In this document: positions 17,163 to 26,037 of the stretch, piece by piece
Numbering within the stretch: the stretch's first letter is position 1
Layout: each line of letters opens with the position of its first letter
Assembly (NCBI GenBank): GCA_965219705.1
Contig: OZ244789.1
Coordinates: 1,674,001 to 1,738,000, forward strand
Direction: 5' to 3'
DNA length: 64,000 nt
Origin: JAJECS01 sp965219705
GTDB taxonomy: Bacteria; Chloroflexota; UBA11872
The notes under the pieces: generated by a model
The model's input: the letters and a program-made list of their open reading frames with translations, nothing else
What the model was told of the DNA's origin: nothing
Database searches by the model: none
Translations under genes and position numbers: made by a program

Positions 17163-18413
17163 CTACGGCAGCGTCGGATCAAAGCCCGGCAAGCGGTCGA
17201 CGCGAAGACGGCTGAGCGCCGCCTGCAGCAACGCGTCATCCTTCCCGCCGTACGGCCCGTCGGAGGACGCCCGCGGCAAGTCGGGAGTGAGCCCCGCGTC
17301 GTTGAGATTGACGTCGTCCGGCGTGATCCAAATGCCGCTCGTCACGCGCATGACGGACTCGTCGGACAGCTGATGCAACTCCTGCATCGAGCCCTTGCCG
17401 AACGTCTCCTCGCCCATCAGCAGCGCACGGCCATGCGCTTGCAGCGCGCCGGCCACGATCTCGGACGCACTGGCCGATCCGCCGTTGACGAGCACCAGCA
17501 TGGGCGTCGTGGTATCGCCTCCCTCATCTCGAACCCGCCAGCGCGTGCGCGGCTCATGGCGCGATTCTTGGATCAGGATGGTCTTTCCCTGGCTCAGGAA
17601 CTGGGCCGCCACCTGGACGCTGGCATCGAGCAGCCCTCCCGGGTTGTTGCGCAGGTCGAGCACCAGCGCGGAGATGCCTTCCGCCTCGAGCGCGTTCAGA
17701 GCTTCACGCAACTCGCCGGAGGTGCGCCTGCCGAAATTGGCAATGCGGACGTAGCCGACCTCGTCGAACCGATCCTTGGTGACCGACGGCACGATGATTT
17801 GCGCCCGCTCCACGGTGACCTCACGCGTGACGTCGCTGTCCTCGGGCCGCAACGTGAGCACCACCGTCGTCCCTCGCTCGCCGCGGACACGCTCGCCGAA
17901 CTCAGCGAGCGCCATGCCCTCCGTGGACACGCCGTCGACGGCCAGGATGAACTCGCGGGCGCTGATACCGGCGCGCTCGGCCGGTGAGCCCGGCAAGGGC
18001 GTGATCACGAACGGGAGCCCGTCGCGAAGCTCGATGCGGATGCCCACGCCGTCGAAGCTGCCGCGTATCCGATCGCGCGAGCGCTCAGCCTGCGCCGTGT
18101 TCTGATAGACGGTGTGGCGGTCATCCGTCGCTTCCGCCAGCCCGCGAATCGCGCCCTCGCGAAGCGCCTCGGGGTCAATGGGCCCGCCGTAGAGGTGACT
18201 CTGAATGACGGTCCACGCCTCCCAGAACACCGAGAAATCGACGTCCTCGAAATCCGTGGGCGGCTCGGGTGGAGCGTCGCCGGCTAGCTGAGCCAGCGGT
18301 TGAAATCCCTGGTGGCCGGCGACGGTCCCGGTGACGAATCCCGCGCTGAACACGGCCCATACCAGAACGGCGGCAACCGTGATCAGCGTGGCCATTCTGA
18401 GCTTGGGGTTCAT
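17163..18413 (-). CDS. C-terminal processing protease (S41 family)
   Basis: A 416-residue secreted or membrane-tethered serine protease. An N-terminal hydrophobic helix (about 8-32) acts as signal or anchor. A PDZ domain spans about 115-200 (SFDGVGI, AGISAREFILAVDG). The S41 catalytic core has LDLRNNPGGLL, GGSASASE with the Ser at about 315, and TFGKGSMQ with Lys-340, the Ser-Lys dyad. It degrades or trims envelope proteins at their C-termini. It is the last gene of a minus-strand run after the ftsE-ftsX genes, 107 bases from the preceding gene. Confidence 0.92.
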   Translation of the reverse strand: MNPKLRMATLITVAAVLVWAVFSAGFVTGTVAGHQGFQPLAQLAGDAPPEPPTDFEDVDFSVFWEAWTVIQSHLYGGPIDPEALREGAIRGLAEATDDRHTVYQNTAQAERSRDRIRGSFDGVGIRIELRDGLPFVITPLPGSPAERAGISAREFILAVDGVSTEGMALAEFGERVRGERGTTVVLTLRPEDSDVTREVTVERAQIIVPSVTKDRFDEVGYVRIANFGRRTSGELREALNALEAEGISALVLDLRNNPGGLLDASVQVAAQFLSQGKTILIQESRHEPRTRWRVRDEGGDTTTPMLVLVNGGSASASEIVAGALQAHGRALLMGEETFGKGSMQELHQLSDESVMRVTSGIWITPDDVNLNDAGLTPDLPRASSDGPYGGKDDALLQAALSRLRVDRLPGFDPTLP

Positions 18414-18520
18414 GGGAAGACCCTTCGGTGTGACTTCCCAAAACTAGCGCAGCGCAACGCGAGGCTCTGTGGTGAAGTCCTCGCAGGCGCTCACCGGATC
18501 GCCTATCCGGCCAACGACGG

Positions 18521-19222
18521 TTAGGCCGGTACGTCCATCGGGGGCGGCTCGGCAGCAGAGCCCACCGGCGTGTCGGACTGCACGCAGCCGTTGTCCATAT
18601 GGATCACGCGGCGGCGCAATCGGTTCACCGTGCCGATGTCATGCGTGGCGACCACGGTGGTCACGCCGTCGGCGTTGATGTCCAGCAGCAGGTCGACGAT
18701 CTCCGCCGCCCGCTCACGGCTCAGACTCTCCGTCGGCTCATCGCAGAGAAGGATCTCGGGGCTTGCGACGACCGCGCGCGCAATGGCCACCTTGCGCTGC
18801 TCGCCGCCCGAGAGTTCGTGGGGAAAGCGCGCCTCCTTGTTGGCCAGCCCGACGCGCGTCAGGACCGCCGTCACGCTCGACGCCACCGACGAGCCGCCCA
18901 TGCCGCGGACCCGCAGCGGCAGCGCCACGTTCTCGGCCACCGTGGCGTTTGGCAGCAGCCGCGTGTCCTGGTAGACCACGCCCAGGCGGCGCCGCAGCCG
19001 CGTGAGCCCCGACCTGCTGAGCTCGGCCGTGTTGCCGCCCCCGACCAGGACGACCCCGGCATCCGGCTGTTCCTCCCGAGAAATCAGGCGCAGCAGGGTG
19101 GTCTTGCCCGCGCCGTTCGTGCCCATGAGAAACGCGAACTCGCCGCGCGAGATCGACAGCGTGACGCCATTCACCGCCCGCACGTCGCCGTAGCTCTTGG
19201 TGACCGATTGCAGCACGATCAC
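18521..19222 (-). CDS. FtsE-like ABC transporter ATPase, second copy
   Basis: A 233-residue ABC ATPase with Walker A GTNGAGKT, signature LSGGEQRKVAIARA and Walker B ILLCDEPTESLS. It resembles the ftsE product encoded just upstream (same MIVLQ start, same YQDxxLLPNxTVxENV). But the D-loop, GNLD in FtsE, reads ESLS, so the Asp is lost, and it has a Pro-rich C-terminal tail. It starts with GTG 10 bases after the ftsX stop. It could be an alternative partner for FtsX or a degenerate subunit in an FtsE/FtsE' heterodimer. Confidence 0.8.
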   Translation of the reverse strand: MIVLQSVTKSYGDVRAVNGVTLSISRGEFAFLMGTNGAGKTTLLRLISREEQPDAGVVLVGGGNTAELSRSGLTRLRRRLGVVYQDTRLLPNATVAENVALPLRVRGMGGSSVASSVTAVLTRVGLANKEARFPHELSGGEQRKVAIARAVVASPEILLCDEPTESLSRERAAEIVDLLLDINADGVTTVVATHDIGTVNRLRRRVIHMDNGCVQSDTPVGSAAEPPPMDVPA

Positions 19223-19232
19223 GGAGCGCGCC

Positions 19233-20132
19233 TTACACCGATAGGTAGCGGCGAACCGAGAAATAGCTGCCCAAGCTGCCGACGATCAACCCCACGAGGA
19301 GCGTGAAGACCGCGAGGTTGCGCACGAAGTCGGCGTCGGTCGACAGCGGCAGGAACGAGACGATGCGGGTGACCACCGGCGCGGCTTGTGCGTAGAGCAC
19401 AACCAGCGCGATGGCCGCGATGCCCGCGCCGACGCCGCCAATGATCGCGCCTTCAACCACAAACGGTCCGCGCACAAACCAGTCCGTGGCGCCCACGAGC
19501 TTCATGATCTCGATCTCTTGGCGCCGGGCGAAGACGGCGATCCGGATCGTATTGACGATGACGAAGAGCGTGACGCCGGTGAGCGCGATGATGATGGCCG
19601 AGCCGGCCACGCGGGCCAGGTTGGAAATCCCGATGACCTCTTCGACGACGTCGAGCGGCACCACGACGTCATCGAACACCACGGTCATCGCTTGCAGCTC
19701 TTGCGCCAACCCGGGGACGACCGCCGGATCGTTCAAACGCAGCTCGACGCTCGCGGGCAGCGGGTTGCTTTGCAGCACGTCCAGGATGTCGCGCTGATCC
19801 ACGAACCGCGACTCGAAGATCTCAAGGGCGTCGTCCTTTGAAACGAACTGGACCTCGCCGACGCCGGGTCGTGTGCGGAGGTCCTCGATGATCTCCATGA
19901 CCCGAGTGGGGCGTGCGTCGTCGCGTACGTACGCAATGAGGTTGCTCTTCCGGCCCAGCGCCGTCACCATCTGATTCAGGGTGTCGTTGATGGCCAGAAA
20001 CCCTGCCAGGGTGATGAGCATGATGGCCGTGGTGACGATGGCGCCGCCCGTCATGGTGCGGTTGCGCCACAGCCCCGTAAGCGCCGAGCCGAGCAGGTAG
20101 CGCGCGGCGTGGAGCCTAGCCAACGTAGCCAC
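19233..20132 (-). CDS. ftsX: Cell division protein FtsX
   Basis: A 299-residue membrane subunit of the FtsEX complex, which controls peptidoglycan hydrolases at the septum. It has an N-terminal transmembrane helix (LWRNRTMTGGAIVTTAIMLI), an extracellular domain of about 120 residues, then three helices. VFARRQEIEIMKLVGATDWFVRGPF before the second C-terminal helix is the FtsX/MacB signature. I chose GTG at 20132, inside the end of ftsE (17-base overlap), because it gives the normal FtsX length; the longer open frame upstream is antisense noise. A TTG at 20123 is an alternative. Confidence 0.9.
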   Translation of the reverse strand: MATLARLHAARYLLGSALTGLWRNRTMTGGAIVTTAIMLITLAGFLAINDTLNQMVTALGRKSNLIAYVRDDARPTRVMEIIEDLRTRPGVGEVQFVSKDDALEIFESRFVDQRDILDVLQSNPLPASVELRLNDPAVVPGLAQELQAMTVVFDDVVVPLDVVEEVIGISNLARVAGSAIIIALTGVTLFVIVNTIRIAVFARRQEIEIMKLVGATDWFVRGPFVVEGAIIGGVGAGIAAIALVVLYAQAAPVVTRIVSFLPLSTDADFVRNLAVFTLLVGLIVGSLGSYFSVRRYLSV

Positions 20133-20796
20133 CCTCGGGCTCGTCGCGAACCACCCGGCCGCGCTCGATCTCGATGACGCGCCGCCGCATCGTGTCGACC
20201 AGCGTTCGGTTGTGGGTGGCGATGACGACCGTGGTGCCGCGCGCGTTGAGCTGGACCAGCAGCTGGATGGTCTCCCAGCCGGACTCCTGGTCGAGGTTTC
20301 CCGTCGGCTCGTCGGCCACGAGAATCGGACACCGCCGCACAAGCGCGCGGGCGATGGCCGTGCGCTGCTGTTCCCCTCCGGAGAGTTGGTGCGGGTAGTG
20401 GTTGGCGCGCCGGGCAAGCCCGACGATGGCGAGCGTCTCCTCCACCCGCCCGTCGGACATGTGATCGAATTCGCTGGTGGCTTTGAGCACGAACTCGACG
20501 TTCTGGCGAACCGTCAGCGAGGGCAACAGCTTGTAGTCCTGATAGATCACTCCCACGCGCCGGCGCAGACGCGGAACATCGCGGCGCCGCAGCCGGGTCA
20601 CGTCGGTCGCCTCGACGAACACGCTGCCGGTGGTCACGGTTTCGTCGCGGTTGAGCAGCCGAACGATGGTCGTCTTGCCGGCGCCACTGGGGCCGACCAG
20701 GAAGGCAAAGTCGCGCTCGGGAATCTCCAGGCTCACGCCGTTGAGCGCCTGGGTGCCATTGGGATAGACCTTGTGCACGTCCTGTAGAACGATCAT
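20116..20796 (-). CDS. ftsE: Cell division ATP-binding protein FtsE
   Basis: A 226-residue ABC ATPase. It has VYPNGTQALNGVSLEI, Walker A GPSGAGKT, a YQDYKLLPSLTVRQNV Q-loop, signature LSGGEQQRTAIARA and Walker B ILVADEPTGNLD with an intact D-loop. It powers FtsX at the division site. The ATG at 20796 overlaps the TGA of the upstream protease gene as ATGA. The open frame beyond it lies inside that gene and was excluded. Confidence 0.93.
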   Translation of the reverse strand: MIVLQDVHKVYPNGTQALNGVSLEIPERDFAFLVGPSGAGKTTIVRLLNRDETVTTGSVFVEATDVTRLRRRDVPRLRRRVGVIYQDYKLLPSLTVRQNVEFVLKATSEFDHMSDGRVEETLAIVGLARRANHYPHQLSGGEQQRTAIARALVRRCPILVADEPTGNLDQESGWETIQLLVQLNARGTTVVIATHNRTLVDTMRRRVIEIERGRVVRDEPEGGYVG

Positions 20797-22166
20797 GGCC
20801 GACGTCCCCGTCCCGCGCCCATCGGTCCCCCGAGCGGCACGGCTCCACCATCCCAACTTGTGCGGGGACCGAGCATATCCGGGGCGACGCGTGTTCGCCG
20901 GACCAGGAACATGGTTGCCGCGGTAGCCACGATGGCGAGCGCGGCCACCGAGGCGACGATGAGTTCGGGCGCCGGCGTGGTGGGCGGCGCGGCATCGCCG
21001 CCTGAAGTCGGCGGGGCGGCGCGGGCGTTTGGCTGGGTCAGGGACGCAAACGCTGGACTCTCCACGCCGTACGACCCAAGCCAGGCGCGCTCAAGCTCCG
21101 CGAGCGAGACGCCCAACGCGGCCCGCACGGCCTCGTCGTCGGAGACGCCGCCCGCGTAGGCCTCCAGCAGTCGCGCAACGCCGTCCGCGCCCCATTCCTC
21201 GATGATGTATGCCACCAGCGAGTTGCTCTGCGCGTACGCGTTCAAGGCCGCCCGGCCTGCGGCTGGGAAGCTGCCGGTAATTCCGCGCAGGGAAACGAAT
21301 TCGTCCTGCTCGACGACCCTCGTCATGATGTCGGCGTAGGGGAATCGCTCAACGATTTCCGACTCGACCGTGGTGGCCAGGCCCTCGTGCAGCCAGGCCG
21401 GCAAGCCACCGAACGCGTTGTCCGTGCGGTGCTCCAGGACGATATGCGTGATCTCGTGCGCAACCGTGGCCTGGAGGTCCAGCGGGTCGCGATTCTCGGC
21501 CGGAGCAAACAGCACGGTGACGTTGAACTCCGCGATGGCGGCGCCGCCAACCCATGGACTGGCGCCGCCGCCCAAGTCCTGGCGCATGCGCGCGATCTCG
21601 GCGTACAGGATGAGGCGCGTCGGTCGCTCGAGATGGGCGTCGAACCTGTCGGCCAGGTCCTCGAGCGCCGCGCGAATGCCGATCCGCGCGTCCGCCTCGA
21701 CCGCCTCGCCGCCGTCGTAGTACCAGATGTCGACCAAGCCTTCGCTGGCCACCGTCCAGGGCAGCGCCGCGTCGATATAGCTGACGCTGGCTGGAGCGGT
21801 CCGAACCACCGACCCGTCGGCTGAGCGAATGACGAACCGAAATTCGATCTCGGTGCCGACAACCACCGGGGTTCGAGGTTCCCAGGTGTACGACGCGCGC
21901 AAGTCGCCGTCCGTCAGCTCGAAGTCCGCGGGAGCGCGGCGGACCACGATGCTGCCCGGCAGCCCATAGCGCAGCTCGACGGCGGTGGGTTCGGGGCCCT
22001 CGTGCGGCATCTCCAGGCTGAACGTGATGGCAGAACCAAAGTCCACATTCGCTGTGAGCAGCGCTGTTTCGCCGTCAGATGCCGCCGCGGGCGTTATCCC
22101 CGCCCCCATGAGCGCCAGCGCCACCAGCACGGCGAGCAGCGGTCGTCGCAGGCCCCGCCCCCTCAT
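20793..22166 (-). CDS. Membrane-anchored gluzincin-type metalloprotease (peptidase MA-like)
   Basis: A 457-residue protein with an N-terminal signal peptide (about 8-29, ending AAAS). A beta-rich domain comes next, then a zinc-protease domain with HEITHIVLEH (HExxH plus a downstream WLHEGLAT, whose Glu fits the gluzincin third ligand). A C-terminal transmembrane helix (about 400-425) precedes a basic tail. The active site would face outside. Its stop overlaps the ftsE start (ATGA), and its start overlaps the prfB end by 4 bases, so it sits inside the prfB-ftsEX transcript. An envelope role alongside FtsEX is inferred. Substrate unknown. Confidence 0.8.
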   Translation of the reverse strand: MRGRGLRRPLLAVLVALALMGAGITPAAASDGETALLTANVDFGSAITFSLEMPHEGPEPTAVELRYGLPGSIVVRRAPADFELTDGDLRASYTWEPRTPVVVGTEIEFRFVIRSADGSVVRTAPASVSYIDAALPWTVASEGLVDIWYYDGGEAVEADARIGIRAALEDLADRFDAHLERPTRLILYAEIARMRQDLGGGASPWVGGAAIAEFNVTVLFAPAENRDPLDLQATVAHEITHIVLEHRTDNAFGGLPAWLHEGLATTVESEIVERFPYADIMTRVVEQDEFVSLRGITGSFPAAGRAALNAYAQSNSLVAYIIEEWGADGVARLLEAYAGGVSDDEAVRAALGVSLAELERAWLGSYGVESPAFASLTQPNARAAPPTSGGDAAPPTTPAPELIVASVAALAIVATAATMFLVRRTRVAPDMLGPRTSWDGGAVPLGGPMGAGRGRRP

Positions 22167-23294
22167 TGCTGCGTCGCCACGGTCGAGGGCACCGTTGCCC
22201 GAAGATAGGTGTCGATAAAGAGATCGAGATCGCCATCGAGCACTGCTTGCGCGTTGCCGACCTCGACGCCGGTGCGCACGTCCTTGACCATGCGGTAGGG
22301 GTGCAGGACATACGAGCGAATCTGGCTGCCGAAGTCCACAGCCTTGACGTCGCCCCGCAGCCGCACCTGCTCAGCCTCGCGGGCGGCGAGGTCTCGCTCC
22401 AGCAGGCGTGCGCGCAGCACTTGCATGGCAACCTCGCGGTTTTGGTGCTGCGAGCGTTGGTTCTGGGAGCTCACGACGACGCCCGATGGCTGATGCGTGA
22501 TGCGCACGGCTGAATCGGTCTTGTTGACATACTGCCCGCCGTGGCCGCCCGCACGAAACGTCTCCACGCGGAGATCGGCCGGGTCGATCTCGATGTCGCC
22601 GGCCTCTTCCAGGACCGGGATCACGTCCACCCGCGCGAAGGAGGTGTGCCGCCGGTTCCCAGCGTCGAACGGCGATTGGCGAACCAGGCGATGGACGCCG
22701 CGCTCGGCCTTGAGATAGCCGTAGGCATAGTCGCCCTCGATCTGCAGCGTGGCGCTCTTGATGCCGGCCTCTTCGCCGGGCGATATGTCGATCACCGCAC
22801 AGCGGCACTTGCGCCGCTCCGCCCAGCGCGAGTACATGCGCAGCAGCATTTCGGCCCAGTCCTGACTCTCCGTACCGCCAGCCCCCGACTGGATGGTGAG
22901 GAAAGCGTCGTGGGCGTCAAACTCTCCGCCGAGCAGCAGCTGCACTTCCAGCGCTGCCAGGCGGTGCTTCAGGGTGGCTGTTTCCGATGAAACCTCCGCC
23001 AGCAAGTCGGCGTCGTCGGCATCCGCCAACTCCGCCAGCTCCAGAACCTCGGTGGCCGCGGCCTCCAGCCCGTCCCAGGTCTCGATTTGGGACTTCAGCC
23101 GCGTGATCTCGCGCATGGTGTCGCGGGCCCGGGCTGGGTCGCCCCAAAACTCGGGCTCCGCGATATGCGCCTCCAACTCGGCCAGGCGCTTGGCATCGGC
23201 CGGGAGGTCAAAGATGCCCCCGGAAGTCACGCACGCGGTCACGCAGCGAGCGCGCGGTCTGCAGGACGTCGGCGGCTTCGAGGGCGGATGGCAT
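22163..23294 (-). CDS. prfB: Peptide chain release factor 2, with programmed +1 frameshift
   Basis: RF2 recognises UGA and UAA. The gene is in two frames. The first 28 codons run from ATG 23294 to an in-frame TGA at 23208-23210, preceded by CTT. After a +1 shift the reading continues as Asp-Leu-Pro from 23209, for about 376 residues in total. The main part has the RF2 tripeptide SPF in RQSPFDAG and the catalytic GGQ motif in AGGHGGQYVNKTDS. It lies 11 bases after secA and overlaps the following protease gene by 4 bases. Reading only the second frame would give a false start at 23242. Confidence 0.95.
23207..23222 (-). promoter_or_regulatory. RF2 autoregulatory frameshift site
   Basis: The minus strand reads CGG GGG CAT CTT TGA C. 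A Shine-Dalgarno-like GGGGG, the slippery CTT codon and the UGA stop plus C match the classical RF2 recoding site. Low RF2 slows termination at UGA and favours the +1 shift, so RF2 controls its own synthesis. Confidence 0.93.
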
Positions 23295-23305
23295 GGCGCG
23301 GCGAC

Positions 23306-25939
23306 CTAGCCCGATCGGACTTTCTTGCCGGTCCGCGCCTGGCGCTTGGCGCGCTTTTGCTCGGCGCGCGCTCTTGCTCGGCGCTCGCGGCGCGTGAGGC
23401 GCGGCGCCTGGCCCGCGCTGCCGTCCGCCCGGCTGTCGCCCCCCGCGGGGACGCTGGCGGCCGCCTGCTCCCGGTGCCGCGAGAGGACGGTGCTGGCTGG
23501 GAGGTCCTGCTGCACCTGGGCGCGAAATACGCGCCGCAGAATGTCGGACTGCATCGTCGCCATCAGTTGCTCGAACATCTGATAGCCCTCGCGCTTGAAG
23601 GCGACCAGCGGGTCCTGCTGCCCGTAGGCGCGCAGCCCGATGCCTTGCCGTACGTCCTCGATGGCGGTGAGGTGCTGCACCCAGAGGTAGTCGGTGTTTT
23701 GCAGCATGATCCAGCGCAGCAGCGGCTGCGCCGAGCCTTCCGGGATCTCGTCGATCTTGCGCTGCAAGTCTGTCTGGGCCCGTGCCACCAGCGCCTCGCG
23801 GACATCGTCCGCGCGCAGCCCTGCGAGGTCGTCCGCCCGCAGGTCCCGGGCCTGGCCGCCGGTGACTGCCAGATACGACTGCACCAGCTCTTCCAGTTCC
23901 TCCGGTTCCGAATGCGGCGAAACGTCGTGCGCCGCGACCAGGTGCTCGACATCGCGCTCGAGCACCTCGCCGACCATGCCGACTAAATCGTCGGCTTTGA
24001 TGATGCGATCGCGCTGCTGGTAGATCACCCCCCGCTGCCGGTTCACGACGTTGTCGAACTCGATGACGTACTTGCGCGTCTCGTAGTTGTGCGCCTCGAC
24101 CTTGGTCTGCGCCGACTCGAGCGCCTTGGTGACCATGCCGCTCTCGATCGGCTGATCCTCTTCCACGCCGAGACGCTGCATCAGCCCCTGGATACGGTCT
24201 GAGCCGAACCGCCGCATCAACTCGTCTTCGAGTGACACGAAGAACTGACTGGCGCCGGGATCGCCCTGGCGGCCGGAGCGCCCGCGCAGCTGGTTGTCGA
24301 TCCGCCGGGCGTCGTGTCGCTCGGTGCCGATGACCTTCAAGCCGCCAAGCGCAATGACCTGGTCGTGCTCCGCCTGCCATTGCGCGGGCGACCGCCCCTC
24401 GTGCCGCCCGCCCAGGATGATGTCCGTGCCGCGGCCCGCCATGTTGGTCGCGATGGTGACCGCATCCAGCCGGCCGGCCTCGGCGACGATCTGCGCTTCC
24501 TGCGCGTGATATTTGGCGTTGAGCACGTTGTGCACCACGCCCTCGCGCCGCAGCATGCCGCTCACCTGCTCGGACTTCTCAATCGACGTCGTGCCCACGA
24601 GCACCGGGCGTCGATCGCGGTAGGCCGCGGCAATGCCGTCGATGACGGCGCGGTCGCGGGCCCTGGCCGTGCCGTAGACCAGATCGGCGGCGTCGTCCCG
24701 GATCATCGAGCGATGGGTCGGGATGACCCGGACGTTCAGGTCGTAGATGGTCTGGAACTCCGGCTCTTCCGTCTTGGCGGTGCCCGTCATGCCGGCGAGC
24801 TTGGCGTACATCCGGAAGTAGTTCTGGAACGTCACCGTGGCCATCGTCTGGCTCTCGCGTTGCACGGGCACGTTTTCCTTGGCCTCGATGGCCTGGTGCA
24901 AGCCGTCGCTGAAACGGCGCCCGTGCATCAGGCGGCCCGTGAACTCGTCGACAATCACCACTTCGGCCCGGCGGTCGCGACCGTCGACGACCTGGCCGTT
25001 GGCGAACAGCACGTAATCCTTGCCGCGCGTGTACATCACGTGCGCGCGCAGCGCCTGCTCCAGGTAGTGGACGAGCTGGTAGGACTGCTCGTCGTAAAGG
25101 TTGTCGACCTTGAGCATTCGCTCGACCTTGGCAATGCCCGTTTCCGTCAGCGACACGGCGCGGAGCTTCAGATCAACCGTGAAATCGGTGGCCCCATCCA
25201 GGCCGGTGACGAGGCCGGCGAACTGGTAGTACTGCTCGGTGGACTCCTCGGCGGCGCCGGAGATGATGAGCGGCGTGCGGGCCTCGTCTATGAGGATGTT
25301 GTCGACCTCGTCGACAATGGCGTAGTTGAGGCCGCGCTGCACCCGATGCGCCAGGTCGTGAACCATGTTGTCGCGCAGGTAGTCGAACCCGAACTCGTTG
25401 TTGGTGCCGTAGGTCAGATCGGCGGCATAGGCCGCGCGCCGATGGTCGGGCGGCAGGTCGTGCTGGATCACGCCGGCGGTCAGCCCGAGGCGCTCGACGA
25501 GCGCGCGGCCGTACCATCCGGCATCCCGCGCCGCCAGATAGTCGTTCACCGTCACGAGATGGACGCCCTGGCCTTCGAGGGCGTTGAGGTAGGCGGCAAG
25601 GGTCGCCACCGACGTCTTGCCTTCGCCCGTGCGCATCTCGGCGATGTCGCCGTCGTGCAGCACCATCCCGCCCATGAGCTGGGCGTCGAACTGACGCTCG
25701 CCGGTGTGCCGGCGCACGGCTTCGCGCACCGCGGCAAAGGCCTCGGGCAACAGGTCGTCGAGCGCCTCGCCAGCCGCCAGCCGCTCGCGCAGCTGCACGG
25801 TCACGCCGCTGAGCTCACGGTCGGACAGGCGCTGCGTCTCAGGTTCCAGCGCGTTGATCTCGGCGACGCGAGATCGGAGCTGTCGCGCGGTGCGCTCGGC
25901 GTCGTCGCCGACCAAATGTTTGAGGATGCCCAGGGCCAT
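23306..25939 (-). CDS. secA: Preprotein translocase ATPase SecA
   Basis: An 877-residue motor that drives proteins through SecYEG. It has Walker A MRTGEGKT (102-109), VNDYLAARDA, TYGTNNEFGFDYLRDN, VDEVDNILIDEARTPLIISG, the GMTGTAKTE motif and TNMAGRGTDIILGG. The C-terminus is Lys/Arg-rich and lacks the usual Cys/His zinc-binding tail for SecB. A TATACT -10 box lies 42 bases upstream of the ATG. prfB follows after 11 bases. Confidence 0.96.
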   Translation of the reverse strand: MALGILKHLVGDDAERTARQLRSRVAEINALEPETQRLSDRELSGVTVQLRERLAAGEALDDLLPEAFAAVREAVRRHTGERQFDAQLMGGMVLHDGDIAEMRTGEGKTSVATLAAYLNALEGQGVHLVTVNDYLAARDAGWYGRALVERLGLTAGVIQHDLPPDHRRAAYAADLTYGTNNEFGFDYLRDNMVHDLAHRVQRGLNYAIVDEVDNILIDEARTPLIISGAAEESTEQYYQFAGLVTGLDGATDFTVDLKLRAVSLTETGIAKVERMLKVDNLYDEQSYQLVHYLEQALRAHVMYTRGKDYVLFANGQVVDGRDRRAEVVIVDEFTGRLMHGRRFSDGLHQAIEAKENVPVQRESQTMATVTFQNYFRMYAKLAGMTGTAKTEEPEFQTIYDLNVRVIPTHRSMIRDDAADLVYGTARARDRAVIDGIAAAYRDRRPVLVGTTSIEKSEQVSGMLRREGVVHNVLNAKYHAQEAQIVAEAGRLDAVTIATNMAGRGTDIILGGRHEGRSPAQWQAEHDQVIALGGLKVIGTERHDARRIDNQLRGRSGRQGDPGASQFFVSLEDELMRRFGSDRIQGLMQRLGVEEDQPIESGMVTKALESAQTKVEAHNYETRKYVIEFDNVVNRQRGVIYQQRDRIIKADDLVGMVGEVLERDVEHLVAAHDVSPHSEPEELEELVQSYLAVTGGQARDLRADDLAGLRADDVREALVARAQTDLQRKIDEIPEGSAQPLLRWIMLQNTDYLWVQHLTAIEDVRQGIGLRAYGQQDPLVAFKREGYQMFEQLMATMQSDILRRVFRAQVQQDLPASTVLSRHREQAAASVPAGGDSRADGSAGQAPRLTRRERRARARAEQKRAKRQARTGKKVRSG

Positions 25940-25981
25940 GGCACCAAGGGGTTCGGCCGCGAGCGGCCGCTACTTCCGTCG

Positions 25982-25987
25982 AGTATA
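25982..25987 (-). promoter_or_regulatory. -10 box TATACT for secA
   Basis: Minus-strand TATACT in the context CGATATACTCG, 42 bases before the secA ATG, in the 98-base gap after the alcohol dehydrogenase gene. It probably drives secA-prfB and downstream genes. Confidence 0.5.
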
Positions 25988-26037
25988 TCGGCGGATTCGG
26001 CGGCCGACCGTGGAATCGCCGACCGGAATCCAGAAGC

